From Manduca sexta (taxonomy: Eukaryota > Arthropoda > Insecta > Lepidoptera > Sphingidae), in assembly GCF_014839805.1 (NCBI RefSeq), contig NC_051121.1, forward strand, positions 6,989,116 through 7,053,115: a DNA stretch of 64,000 bases. Reading direction: 5' to 3'. The notes beneath the pieces are model-generated. The model was not told where the DNA came from, did not search any database, and saw only the letters and a list, made by a program, of their open reading frames with translations. A program made the translations under genes and the position numbers. Below, in pieces: positions 24,701 through 34,100 of the stretch (its first letter is position 1; each line of letters starts with the position of its first letter).

Positions 24701-27700
24701 GACGAAAATTAAGCCCACCACTATGGGCAAGCAGGGCCGTAGTTGAGGGCATTGTGGGGCAATGCCCTACCTTAATAATCGAATAAATTTTATTCAACTA
24801 ATCAATCAAAATATATGGACCAGCGGGTTTAATATTTCACGATTTGGATGTTGGTCCCATAGTAAGAGTTGTTCGTATTGATGGGTGGAATAACCCCGTT
24901 TCGAGATTTAAGGGAATTTTGTTACTATCTGTATATTACCCTAACAATTACATAAGTATTAACCGGACTCTTTCAGGTTCACAAGTCAAGAATGTCAAAA
25001 ATTGATTGACCAGATCAGGTCTAGTAACATTTTTACCTTCGCCCTAGCTGCAACCACAGTTGCCCTACCTTAAATTTAATTCTAGCTACGGACCTGTGGG
25101 CAAGTATTAGGATTCGCCTTCCTTCCCTTCTGATTCCAATTCTCCTGGTTCTGAAGACATTTAGCAGTGATATCTTTGGCTTTTAGAGCTCAAAAATTAG
25201 AATGATGATGGCCTAATTAAAAATTTACATGATTCCAGGAGGACCAAAGGTGTAATAGGTCCAGTGAAAGACCAAGGTCTGTGCGGGGCGTGCTGGGCTT
25301 TCAGTACCGTGGGAACCATGGAAGCGATGCGCGCCATCAATACTGGAACTCTGGAAACGCTTAGTGTGCAGGTGACTTACATTTACAATATTCATTGACA
25401 CAATTTGTTAGTATTTTTGTAACGGAAATATACTATCCCCTGTTAGTTTGGGTATTTTTGGATGGTGTAGTGATAGTTCTAAGATAATCTATAGACGATT
25501 GACCGCTAAGCATATTTGCGTACTTTATGCTGTAAAACATTATTCCCCTTCGACAGTCGCATAAAAAAATAAATAAACGACATTCTTACACAATATGTTG
25601 TAAGTGTATTTTATTTCCAAACAAATCAAGAAACGCGTACAATTAGTGTTTTAACTAATTACTTTTTGATTGCCTTTTTAAAGTTATACAGTTGACATAA
25701 AACAATGACTAGGTATTTTGTAATTGTTTTTTATACTGACTTTTTTACACTGGGTTCATAATCACTGTTCTTTATTAATGTTATTACAGGAAGTGATAGA
25801 CTGCGCCGGGCTGGGCAATAGCGGTTGTGCTGGTGGCGACATCTGTCTCTTACTAGACTGGCTGACTCTTACCAAAACAGCAGTGGAGAAGGAGAAAGAC
25901 TATCCGTTGAAGCTGACCAATGGCGCGTGCAAGGTCGCCAAGAACGCTACAGGAGTAAAAGTGTCTACGTTTAGTTGTGATGAGTGAGTAATTGGTTTAG
26001 TCCCCCCCGTAACTTCGAATGCTGCAAAATGAAACTTCAGGAGAAAATTCACATATAAAAACCGACAAAATCCGAAAAACAGGTCAATGACACATAAAAC
26101 AGGTCAATTTTAATGACTAACATAAAATAGGTCAATTTTAGTGACTAACATTCGCATAAACATAAGAAATAATTATAGCTAGGTTATCGAATGAATTTGT
26201 ACGTTATATAATTTGTTCACTTCACATAGTAACTGGAGTGTAGAGATAGAGTGCTGACGAGAGATGATTACCCTCGGCAGTCGATACAATTATGCTGGCA
26301 CCCCAGAGACAATTCTTGTGCGCTTGATCCTCACACCAAATGCACGCCCATGCACGGAGGGACATTTGTCGCGACCCTAGGCACACAGTTAAGTTATACC
26401 TCATTGTTGTAAGTACACATTGAGGCCTATGAGGGACCGCAAACATTCCCCCCCCCCCGCCTTTCCGCTTCGCCCATCCTAGTATCGATCCTCTTCCTTC
26501 CCCACACTTCCCTCCCTATTCTTCCCCTCCACTTCCTTCCTGGGCTCTGCAGCCGTAAAACCGGGGGGGTCGTAGTATCCAATTCGCTTGTCTCCCCGGT
26601 GTGGACTGAGGGGCGTCTAACCAAAAAAAACATATGCTGGCCTGTTGGAGCTAACCTATGTCCTGCCACCACCAAAAAATAAATTAAAAACTTTGCATAT
26701 CCATGTTGTTTACAGGTTTGTAGGTAAAGAGGAGAAGATCATTGAAGCTATAGCGATGCATGGGCCCGTGACTGTGGCGGTTAACGCTCTGACCTGGCAG
26801 AACTACTTGGGTGGAGTGATTCAGTACCATTGCAGGTAAATCTATATTATAATAATTCGCTCTCTTATAAAGCAATGACCTATTCCAAAATTGTTTACCC
26901 CTCGGCAGTGAACACAATTATGCCGGCCTTTTGGAACAATATAAGGCTAACAGGCTGATTCCGGAACGTAGTGGGTTCTATCACCCAGGATATAAAATAT
27001 ATTCTACCACCAGCAAATATACATTTAGTAGATATTTAACATGAAAATATTCTATGAAACTTAGACTTTTTAATATCAATAAGATTCAAAATTAAATGTA
27101 TTTTTATTAAAACTACTCGTGATTTTCTATTCAATGATTTCGTTTAGATACGCCAAACTTTGTCAATCGTTGTAAACATGTTGGTATTTGACAGTTTTGT
27201 ATGCCATTGCTCTTTGTACCACACATCGTCTTATCGTACACATAGAGTAGACTTATATTCACTTATTGTATAATCTGTTGGTATATGATATACTATTATA
27301 TAAACACTTAGTTGACCCGGCAGACGTTGTCCCGTCTTAACTATGAATTTGCAGCGCGCATTCTGTCAATCGCTGACAGTTATTTCAAATAATTGACAGT
27401 TATATAAAATTAATATTTTCGTTAAGTTTTCTTAAATTTTCTAATTTTCCGCGCAATTTTTTGATTTTTTTCTTTCATAAGAACCTTCTCCTGACTACAA
27501 CAAAAAAAATAGTTAAATCGGTCCAGCCGTTCACGCGTGATGGCGTGATCAAGGGAAATAGGGATTCATTTTTATATATATAGATTACTAACAATTTTTT
27601 ATGTACTGGCAACACTGTCCCAGATATTTTGTTATTTTTAAGTTTGGTCTCTCGTTTCCGATCACTGTAATGGCACTATGTCTTCTGTATTAAAAAAGTT

Positions 27701-27963
27701 ATCTTTAATTATACTCTGTTTTTCACTGCAATCCAACAAAATCACTATAAAATAATATAAAAAAAAACATTTTCAGTGGAGACCCAGTGAACCTGAATCA
27801 CGCAGTACAGCTGGTAGGATATGACCTGACTGCTGAAATACCTTATTACATAGCCAAGAACTCGTGGGGCAGTGACTTTGGCAATGGCGGGTATTTGCAA
27901 TTGGCAATTGGATCCAACATTTGCGGTCTGGCAAACGAAGTCGCTACGATCGATGTAGTTTAA
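12797..27963 (+). CDS. cathepsin O-like cysteine protease A (peptidase C1A)
   Basis: Six coding exons: 12797-12988, 14022-14362, 25239-25371, 25790-25983, 26716-26835, 27777-27963. They are phase-consistent and give 388 aa. Residues 1-26 form a hydrophobic signal or signal-anchor. An I29-type inhibitory propeptide follows (FDQYIQKFNKSYKDKP, EYETRFAHF, ELNAASRG, KFGLTRLSDMS). The mature domain probably starts near LPMKVDWRTKG (residue 171 on). The catalytic set is intact: Gln190, Cys196 (CGACWAFS), His335 (LNHAVQ) and Asn355 (KNSWG). The blocks TWQNYLGGVIQYHC and GSNICGLA place it with cathepsin O rather than L or B. Expected role: endo-lysosomal or secreted proteolysis. The propeptide is enlarged by a polar, Asn/Ser-rich insert (about 105-165) absent from paralogue B. 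Intron 2 is 10.9 kb and loaded with transposons; the other introns are 0.4-1.0 kb. Confidence 0.93.
12989..14021 (+). other. cathepsin A intron 1
   Basis: Intron of 1.03 kb, AT-rich. Apart from a short AGT/TAGT-rich patch near 13670-13705 nothing recognisable is seen. Confidence 0.6.
15220..15732. mobile_element. hAT-type MITE (about 513 bp)
   Basis: Terminal inverted repeats CAGTGGCGTAGCGTAG (left) and CCACGCTACGCTACTG (right). The flanking octamers gatgagac (15212-15219) and gagaagac (15733-15740) match at 6 of 8 positions, consistent with an aged 8-bp hAT target duplication. Confidence 0.7.
15794..16160. mobile_element. near-perfect 367-bp palindrome (foldback element)
   Basis: Arms 15794-15972 and 15982-16160 (179 bp each) are reverse complements with only a few mismatches seen, around a 9-base spacer. 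Both outer ends are TTAA (TTAAGGTGGTAGCTC... and ...GAGCTACCACCTTAA), so a piggyBac-like TTAA target site with 14-15-bp or longer terminal repeats is possible. There is no coding capacity. In the cathepsin A pre-mRNA it would form a ~179-bp duplex. Confidence 0.85.
16999..17058 (-). repeat. R3 repeat fragment
   Basis: Its reverse complement starts poly-T, 'attgctattgaatgacg' and ends 'ctggtggtaagtaagcgac', matching the head of the R3 copy at 31690. Confidence 0.5.
17379..17480 (+). repeat. dispersed repeat fragment
   Basis: The stretch 'atcatcagccgcaggatgtc ... gggcttcctccaaagatttcc ... cggcccgcatccc' is of a kind I recall as a common moth repeat, probably a LINE 3' part. Identification is from memory only. 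Confidence 0.4.
18604..18699 (+). repeat. 24-bp tandem repeat, four units
   Basis: Four consecutive units of the form cccGTAATTTTTATAAGTTCTATg, with substitutions only in the first four bases and at the unit ends. Confidence 0.85.
18889..19095 (+). mobile_element. short Helitron (207 bp)
   Basis: It starts TCTATACATATTTTAAAAAG after an A and ends CGCGAAGCCGCGACCAAAG-CTAG before a T, with the 3' GC hairpin typical of Helitrons. The internal 'atgaaatttggtatgaagat' and 'gaccctgggaa' match the 3' half of the vermilion-intron Helitrons. Confidence 0.75.
19096..21375. other. intronic stretch
   Basis: The left 350 bp (19110-19445) is unusually GC-rich, contains 'catggggggaaaaaag' and 'caggccccgcgtggtgcggg', and is probably a degraded transposon. 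The rest is AT-rich with short (TG)n at 20107-20130 and (CA)-rich patches at 20396-20450. No genes seen. Confidence 0.4.
21376..21697 (-). mobile_element. SINE-1, full-length copy
   Basis: Read on the minus strand it opens with a tRNA-like head: box A-like TAGCCTAGTTGG and box B-like GGTTCAAATCC, then the body shared with 49565-49900 (including 'gtgaggaaacctcca' and 'cctctcagtagtagaggagg'). A tRNA-derived, LINE-mobilised element is the best reading. Confidence 0.75.
21709..21834. repeat. dispersed repeat R5
   Basis: Matches 7882-8015 inside the MITE in ENOX intron 5: 'tttatatcc.cccg.atag.gaccaccgtac', 'atcagcctgtgtatatcc'. Confidence 0.6.
21912..22192 (-). mobile_element. Helitron family 2, copy 1 (281 bp)
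   Basis: On the minus strand it begins TCTATATATATAAAACAATG and ends GGGACAACGTCTGTCAA-CTAG before a T. It is a near twin of 27308-27584 in intron 5 of the same gene, in the same orientation. Confidence 0.75.
22700..22985 (-). pseudogene. Tc1/mariner-type transposase fossil
   Basis: Translated on the minus strand, one frame reads through a helix-turn-helix signature (SLDEQTIARNLKLIQSTVSK) followed by a GRTRATTRRDERFIISTSL block, then NRFLTS. These are typical of the DNA-binding N-terminal part of Tc1-like transposases. At least two in-frame stops interrupt it, and the catalytic DDE part is not present nearby, so it is a dead fragment. Confidence 0.7.
23411..23484 (+). repeat. R3 repeat fragment
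   Basis: Carries the head of R3: poly-T, 'ggctttgaatgacgagacga', 'cgcttgatggtaagcagta', 'cgcccgcccataaa'. It runs directly into the hexanucleotide array at 23485. Confidence 0.7.
23485..23573. repeat. (AGTAAT)n microsatellite with an internal inversion
   Basis: TAGTAA/AGTAAT units switch strand to ATTACT units and back, so the array is itself self-complementary. Confidence 0.85.
24732..25096. mobile_element. hAT-type MITE with a perfect target duplication
   Basis: Ends CAGGGCCGTAGTTGAG and TCTAGCTACGGACCTG are inverted repeats. Both flanks are TGGGCAAG (24724-24731 and 25097-25104), a perfect 8-bp duplication diagnostic of hAT elements. The ends resemble the MITE ends at 15220 and 36769. 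It lies 142 bp before the catalytic-Cys exon of cathepsin A. Confidence 0.88.
25984..26715 (+). other. cathepsin A intron 4
   Basis: Intron of 732 bp with a two-unit tandem repeat at 26095-26152 ('aggtcaattttaatgactaa'), a C-run at 26448-26459 and a pyrimidine-rich stretch at 26449-26550. The 26222-26690 part looks like a transposon remnant. A minus-strand open frame in it is not supported as a gene. Confidence 0.5.
27308..27584 (-). mobile_element. Helitron family 2, copy 2 (277 bp)
   Basis: On the minus strand it starts TCTATATATATAAAAATG after an A and ends GACGTTGTC-type hairpin sequence, then GGGTCAA-CTAA. Shared blocks with 21912-22192 include 'ttgcagcgcgcattctgtca' and 'cgttcacgcgtgat'. 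It lies in cathepsin A intron 5. Confidence 0.75.
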
Positions 27964-28372
27964 TTTATAAAGTGGATTATATCAAGGTCTATCTAGATAG
28001 AACAAATCCAATTTTCTCAAACTATTTTTACGATAGTAATTTAAAATACCTCGTTCGACATAAGCTGATACAAGAATTATATTACTTGGAAAATAATACT
28101 ATACTATTTGAAAAATGTGAATGGAAGAAATATTTCTAGATTTAATTTTTCTTTGGTTTGTTTGCTGGAGAAATGCTAAAAATCGATATGCTCTTATCTG
28201 ATTGTTAAGTAGACTCAGCACACATTACAATCTACATAATCTTTTTAATAACTGTTTTATATAACCCTAAGTGCGCAATATAATTGGTAATTATTGAGAT
28301 AAAACTGTGATTTGAGAAATATTTGTTGCATTTTTATCTCGGCCAGTTAATACAAAATTTTCATATAACAAA

Positions 28373-28529
28373 TTCTTGCCGAAAATAGAAGTTCTTGCCG
28401 AAAATGAAAGTGCTTGCCGAAAATGAAAGTGCTTGCCGAAAATTAAAGTTCATGCCGAAAATTAAAGTTCTTGCCGAAAATAAGTTCTTTCCATAAATAG
28501 AAGTTCTTGCCGAAAACAGGAGTTCTTGC
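28373..28529 (+). repeat. degenerate 17-19-bp tandem array, about eight units
   Basis: Units of the form AAGTTCTTGCCGAAAATga recur about eight times with variable 3' ends. It lies 410 bp after the cathepsin A stop and may be in its 3' UTR. Confidence 0.8.
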
Positions 28530-30834
28530 CAATTACGGTGTTATATATAAGTTAAACTATGAATGTTGTTTCATTGTTAATACGTGTTGTATTTTTCTGT
28601 CTTTATCAATGTGATATTAAATATACTTCTCAAGTAAACAATTTATATTGTTTCAACAAGCATGATATATTTGTCAAATATTATCTATACATCGTTGAAA
28701 ATGATCACGATTAAGTGAAACCCGAATTATTTATATTAATATTGTAATGTTTGTAAGATTTTTACATACTTTTATAACATTTAAGATGACGGCATCTTTC
28801 TTTAACCATAATATATATACTCATATCTATATTTTGTAATAATAACTCATTCGATTCTGTTTAGTTTTGTAATACAAGAATATAAGTTATCATTGTACCT
28901 AATATAATAACAAACTCGAATAATGGCAGCTTCTTTTGTAAAAAAAATTGCAATAAACAAGCAATAATCTAGTCTTAAGACAATTTATGTGATGCATTGT
29001 TGTATAGTGCGTAAGGTGTTGGGTTAAATAGTAAATAATTAGGATAATGATTTATTATGTTTACGCGAATGTTAGGCATTGAAAGAAAACTATTTTTGCG
29101 GTTTTTTATATTATTATTCTTTTATGGTCACGGAGAGTGTCCATGAAGGCTGTAAAGTCTACGAAATGAGAAAATAATTGTTGTAACAAATAAAATACGA
29201 TTTCTAATAATTTCTAGTTATAATGAAAGACAGTTATAAAAGAAGAAGTAATTTTGACAGACCATGCAGCATGAAGTTTGGTTTCACAAGGTTTCTGTAT
29301 ACATTCCAATAATAATAATACAAAAAAACCGCAACGGAAAATAGTTTTAATAAGTATTTTTTTCAATATGACATATTACCGTCCAAATTTTTAATGTCAC
29401 TACTTAATGTAGGCTTAAAGACCAATATGATTTGTAAAAAAATTCGTAACAAATTACTAAACGTATTTTGTCCAAAACTAAAACGTAGTGATTATATTCT
29501 CTTTGTCCAAAACTGACAATAAATAGTTATGATTCATGTGATTGTAAGAATATTAGGGAATTTTCAGTTTTTGTTACTTTTGTTAGATATTTATTATGCA
29601 TTTTTTGGAAGAATCCGCTTTATATTAGATTATAGCAAATAATTAATTCACGATTAAGATTTTGAAGTTATGTCGTTTTTATATAAGTACCTTTCCTCTT
29701 AAGGATTTTTATTTAATACTACTAAAGGCCATTATAACTCAAGTGCCATAGATTCAAAAGTCAAGCTGGAAATTCGGATTTATCAATAGGGTCTGTTTAT
29801 GTTCTTTTATACTGCTTAGGAACAGTCAGCCATGTAAGTATCTGACCAAATTCAATACTTCAAAGCTTTTTACATATTGGCTTTAATCGTAATTTTCTTT
29901 TTTCTTTATCTGAAAACCGTTTGAGCTTTATTTTAGTGAATAAAGGACAGTTGCTAATAGAACACATAAGTTTCAAAGCGATTTGTAATTTTGAATATAT
30001 TCAGTTTTATGGCTGATTGTATAAAATATTTTAATGGTTTCGGCGAATCATCAGCCCGGGGCCTTGAGCTAATGTACTCCATACGGCGCCTAGCCTGACT
30101 TTTTTTTACAATATCGTCACTGTTAACCTTAAAACAAAGCACCTTACCTGTGAAATTTCTGAAATGACGGAGGTCTTGTCTTGCTGCCGTCCAAGGCCGC
30201 GCGTCTTTTAAAGCCGTCCTATATTTTTGTAGCGTGAAATTAGTTTATAACCTCACCATTTATCACGGGGAGGAGAGGAAGTTTAAAAAAGTACTAAAAA
30301 AATCACGTGATTAATGGATGACCCCTTTTCAGGGGTGGGCACAAGTGTTCTAAATCCATAGCACTGCCAAAAATATCAATAATTTGTAGCGTGTTTTTAG
30401 AATGCGTTAATAGTTTTAACATAGTATATTAAAATGTGTGCCTTACTTTTTCAATTTAGTATTACAGCTATCTATAAGTGACTTTTTTATAAATAATAAA
30501 TTAATAAGTTTTTGTAAAAATGAGTTTTATTTATGTTTTATACATATAATATTTTTAGGTAATCTTCTATAAACTTTTCTAATTTGAGAAATGAGTTCAT
30601 GAATATTATGGATGTGTTAACAAACCTACTAATTAAAAGGGCGTTATAGAAAATACAGTATAAAGTTATACATAATATTACATATTTTTTATACATATTA
30701 TATTTTTAGGTTATCCTCTAGACACTTTTCATTATGTGAAAAATGAAATCATGAAAATTATGGATGCGTTAGTATACCTGCTAACAAAATGAGCGTTATA
30801 GAAAACACAGTATCATATTACATATATACATACA

Positions 30835-30922
30835 TAGTATCACACCTCTATCCCATAGGGGTATTCAGAGACTATGGATTGCCAATTTTCACGATTCTGG
30901 CGTATGCCAGAATCGTGAAAAT
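30835..30922 (-). repeat. SINE-2 fragment with a 17-bp perfect hairpin
   Basis: The left part resembles the SINE-2 tail ('atcccataggggtattcaga'). It is followed by inverted repeats ATTTTCACGATTCTGGC (30885-30901) and its exact complement (30906-30922) around GTAT. Confidence 0.55.
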
Positions 30923-31034
30923 ACTTCTCTAGCCTGCTTCTGCTCCACCTTCATCAATCTTTTTATAAATTCCCTTCGGTTCAGGATACTAGAAATAGAG
31001 AATAACTTGTCATTATATTTTTGAAGCTACATTA

Positions 31035-31056
31035 TATAAACAGAGCGTATAAAAAT
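31035..31056 (+). promoter_or_regulatory. possible TATA boxes of cathepsin B
   Basis: TATAAA (31035-31040) and TATAAAAATA (from 31049) lie 110-130 bp before the ATG at 31165. No clear initiator was identified, so the start site is uncertain. Confidence 0.3.
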
Positions 31057-31164
31057 ATAGACACTATTTTCCTGTAAGATAAATAGTGTTAATTTTCCTT
31101 CAACATAAATTGTTTTGTTATTGTCCTGCAAGTGTCCAGTCCACACGAATATATCGGATACAAA

Positions 31165-34100
31165 ATGTTCTCAAAATGTATAATTTCGATTATTTTTTCG
31201 GCTTGCCTGTACTTTATTGTAACATCAAGTAGTCACTATATGAACTATTTGATCATATCTGGATGGGACAATGCAACGATACCTGTAGAAAGGTCTAGAA
31301 TATTCGATATGTATTTGAAGAAATTCAATAAAAGTTACGGTTATGACGAGTATCCGACAAGATTGGCGATTTTTAGGGTAAGTAACATTTTAAATATAAT
31401 CATATATCGTTTTTTATTTTGTAGACAAACTGTGATACTGTCAATACAAAAACAATTCTGGAAATACGTATGCTCTGCCTAGTGTCAACCTTTTAGGAAA
31501 GGAGTAAGGTTGAAGAAATTATGTGCCTCAATCACGGATAATAAAATAATGTTTTGCGTGTTTGAAATCATGCTTGAACCATTCAATTGATCGCGACTAG
31601 GTAAAATTTGTGTGGTTACAGACCCTGATTAGTTTTAAAGTCCAAGCGGTCATTCGCAATAGCCTGTATGTTATACGTATTTGAAATATGTTTTTTTTTA
31701 TTGCTTTGAATGACGAGACCAGCTTGCCCTTTGTCTGATGGTAAGCGATACGACCGCCCAAGAAGAAATACAATCCAATACCTTAAATTACAAAGTATTG
31801 TTTGATATTCCACTGCGCTCGCCATCCTGAGACATGAGATGTTGAGTCGTATTATATCCAGTAGTTACACTGGCTACAATACCCTTTAAACCGGAACACA
31901 ACAGTGACTAAACACTGCTCCTTGGCGGTAGAAATATTGCGGTGGTACGTACCCAGGCGGACTCTCACATATGAGAGATCTACCACCAGTAAACGTATGT
32001 ATGTAAATTCAATTGATTTTTAGGAATCGATGAAAGAAATAGCGCGGTTGAACGGCGTAACAGGCGCTCGACATGGCTGGACGAAATTCACAGATATGTC
32101 CGAAGAAGAATTGTCGCAGTTTTTATTAAGTCCAAGAAGCGATCCGGGCTGTGCGAGCAGTTATGAAGTCTGTACGTCAAATGTGAATGAAACAATTATT
32201 CCGAAAAATATATCGCAAAAAGTTGATTGGTAAGATAAATCTATTGTTTATTACACGTGAACAGAGATCTTTAGCCCATTAGTCGCACGCAGGGGTGTGA
32301 GATTTGGCATGATTAAAGTTCATATCGAGAAAGAGTGCAGAAGAATAAAAATGATGTATAAATGTGTTAGAAATATATTTAATTCGACAATCGAATTTCG
32401 ATCACTAGACAACCAAGTAGACTAAAAAAAATATGTGTACTCTTGCCTTTATTTAAAGCTCGGATGTATTTTTCATGATAATAAATAGTCTTTATCTTAG
32501 TCGACATGGTCTATCTATGTATAAACCTTCCACAAAACCTAGTGGCGTAGCTAGGCGTGGGCGAAGTGGGGCCTTGCCTACGGCCTCGCACTTAAAGGGG
32601 CCTTGCGGGGCCTCTTTAAATATATCCATGGCTTGTGATAGGCAAGCAGTCCACCGATATCGATTTACGCCAGTTATAATGAAGGAAATGCCTATTATTG
32701 GTGTGTTCTTGATCCCGTGAAAAAATTATCGTCGGCCACTATAGCGGGATTTACACATTGCGTTCAATTTTTTGCGGGTACAAAGCGCGTTATCGCGTCC
32801 ACTACTTAGGGTGTGGAACGGTTCTGATGGTTTTACCGGTCTTACGACCCACTATCGACACTCGGGAGTATAATATCATCCAAGCGAGCATCGGACCGAG
32901 TCCCTAACCGTATCGACGGCATACCAATCAAAAGCTGCGGTGGCCTTTTTCGACGCATGCAGTACGGCCTCAAGGTATCATGTTGCACTATGATAGCTGC
33001 GCGGAACCGCCCTAGCTTTGAGCACAATAGTAAGGAAACAAATATGCTATCATCATTATTGGTTGTTGTATTACAATCTGACGAAAACCCTGCAACTGAT
33101 CTGTCCACAGGCGCACGAAGGGTGCGGTTGGACCTGTTTTAGATCAGTTAAGATGTGGTTGCTGTTGGGCCATGAGTATCGTGGGGACTATGGAGTCCAT
33201 GGCAGTCATCAGAGGATACGGGTATCAGCAACTTAGCGTTCAGGTGACGACACTTTATTTACTTACTAGCTTTTGCTTGAGGCTCCGCCCTCGTGAAATA
33301 GTTTTTCGGGGTCAATATTTTCCTTTTATAAAAAGTGACCGATATTACTCAGGAGTAATGTAGCTTCCTATTAATGAAAAAATAAAAATCAGGTTTAGTA
33401 GTTCCTGACATTAATGCTGTTGAACAAATAATGTCTTCAGGTTCATATATTAGTATAAATTTACACACATACATAACATCACGCATTTATCCCCGAAGGG
33501 GTATGCAGAGGCGCAACTAGGGCACCCACTTTTCGCCAAGTATGTTCCGTCCCATGATGTGATAGGGGGCGAGCCTATCGCCATATCGGGCACAAATTCC
33601 AGACTCCGGGCTGATACTGAGCAGAAAAACCCAAATATCACTTTGCCCGACCCGGGATTCGAACCCAGGGCCTTAGAGCGCTATTGTACCGGGCATGCAA
33701 TACAACTACGCCACCGAGTCAGTCAAGTATAAATTTATATAAACACCATTCGCACCTTGCACGAGGATCTATCTAAAAACGTCTGACTCGATAAAAATAT
33801 TTCGTATCGGGCCTAATTTCCGGGTTACAAAGTAGGAGAAATGCTAATCCAGGACATGGTCTATCGGCATGCTAAATTTCATTAAATTCGGTTTACCAGT
33901 CTCTTCATTTATTTCTAACAAACATGTAAACAATTTTATTAACTTTTCCATTTATAATATAGTACGATTAGTAAGAACAGATAACAAGAAACATTAAAGA
34001 AATGTGCTGAGAAGTAAATAGTAAGGTAATATAATTATAATATTACGGAGGTTTAGGTAGGTTTCATACTAGAAACTTTCCCGCCCTCACACCCACCACT

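Larger units (their letters stand above)
14363..25238 (+). other. cathepsin A intron 2, 10.9-kb transposon-rich intron
   Basis: This intron separates the propeptide exon from the active-site exon. It carries at least two hAT MITEs, a 367-bp palindrome, two Helitrons, a SINE, a Tc1-type transposase fossil, a 24-bp tandem array and several repeat fragments, listed separately. No additional host gene was found inside it. Confidence 0.85.
27964..31164. other. intergenic region between the two cathepsin O-like genes
   Basis: AT-rich spacer of 3.2 kb. It contains a degenerate 19-bp tandem array (28373-28529), a SINE-2 fragment with a hairpin (30835-30922) and the cathepsin B promoter region. I see no third cathepsin copy or other gene. 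Confidence 0.6.

Noticed and set aside
26427..26675. 82-residue minus-strand open frame rich in Arg and Gly
   Set aside because: It arises from a pyrimidine-rich, C-run-containing intronic repeat remnant in cathepsin A intron 4; no gene-like features.
28373..28529. Regular short repeats resembling a CRISPR array
   Set aside because: Units are directly adjacent with no unique spacers, and the DNA is eukaryotic; it is a degenerate tandem repeat.
31132..31164. Upstream in-frame extension of cathepsin B (starting at a GTG)
   Set aside because: Eukaryotic initiation would use the ATG at 31165, which also places the hydrophobic signal segment at the very N-terminus.
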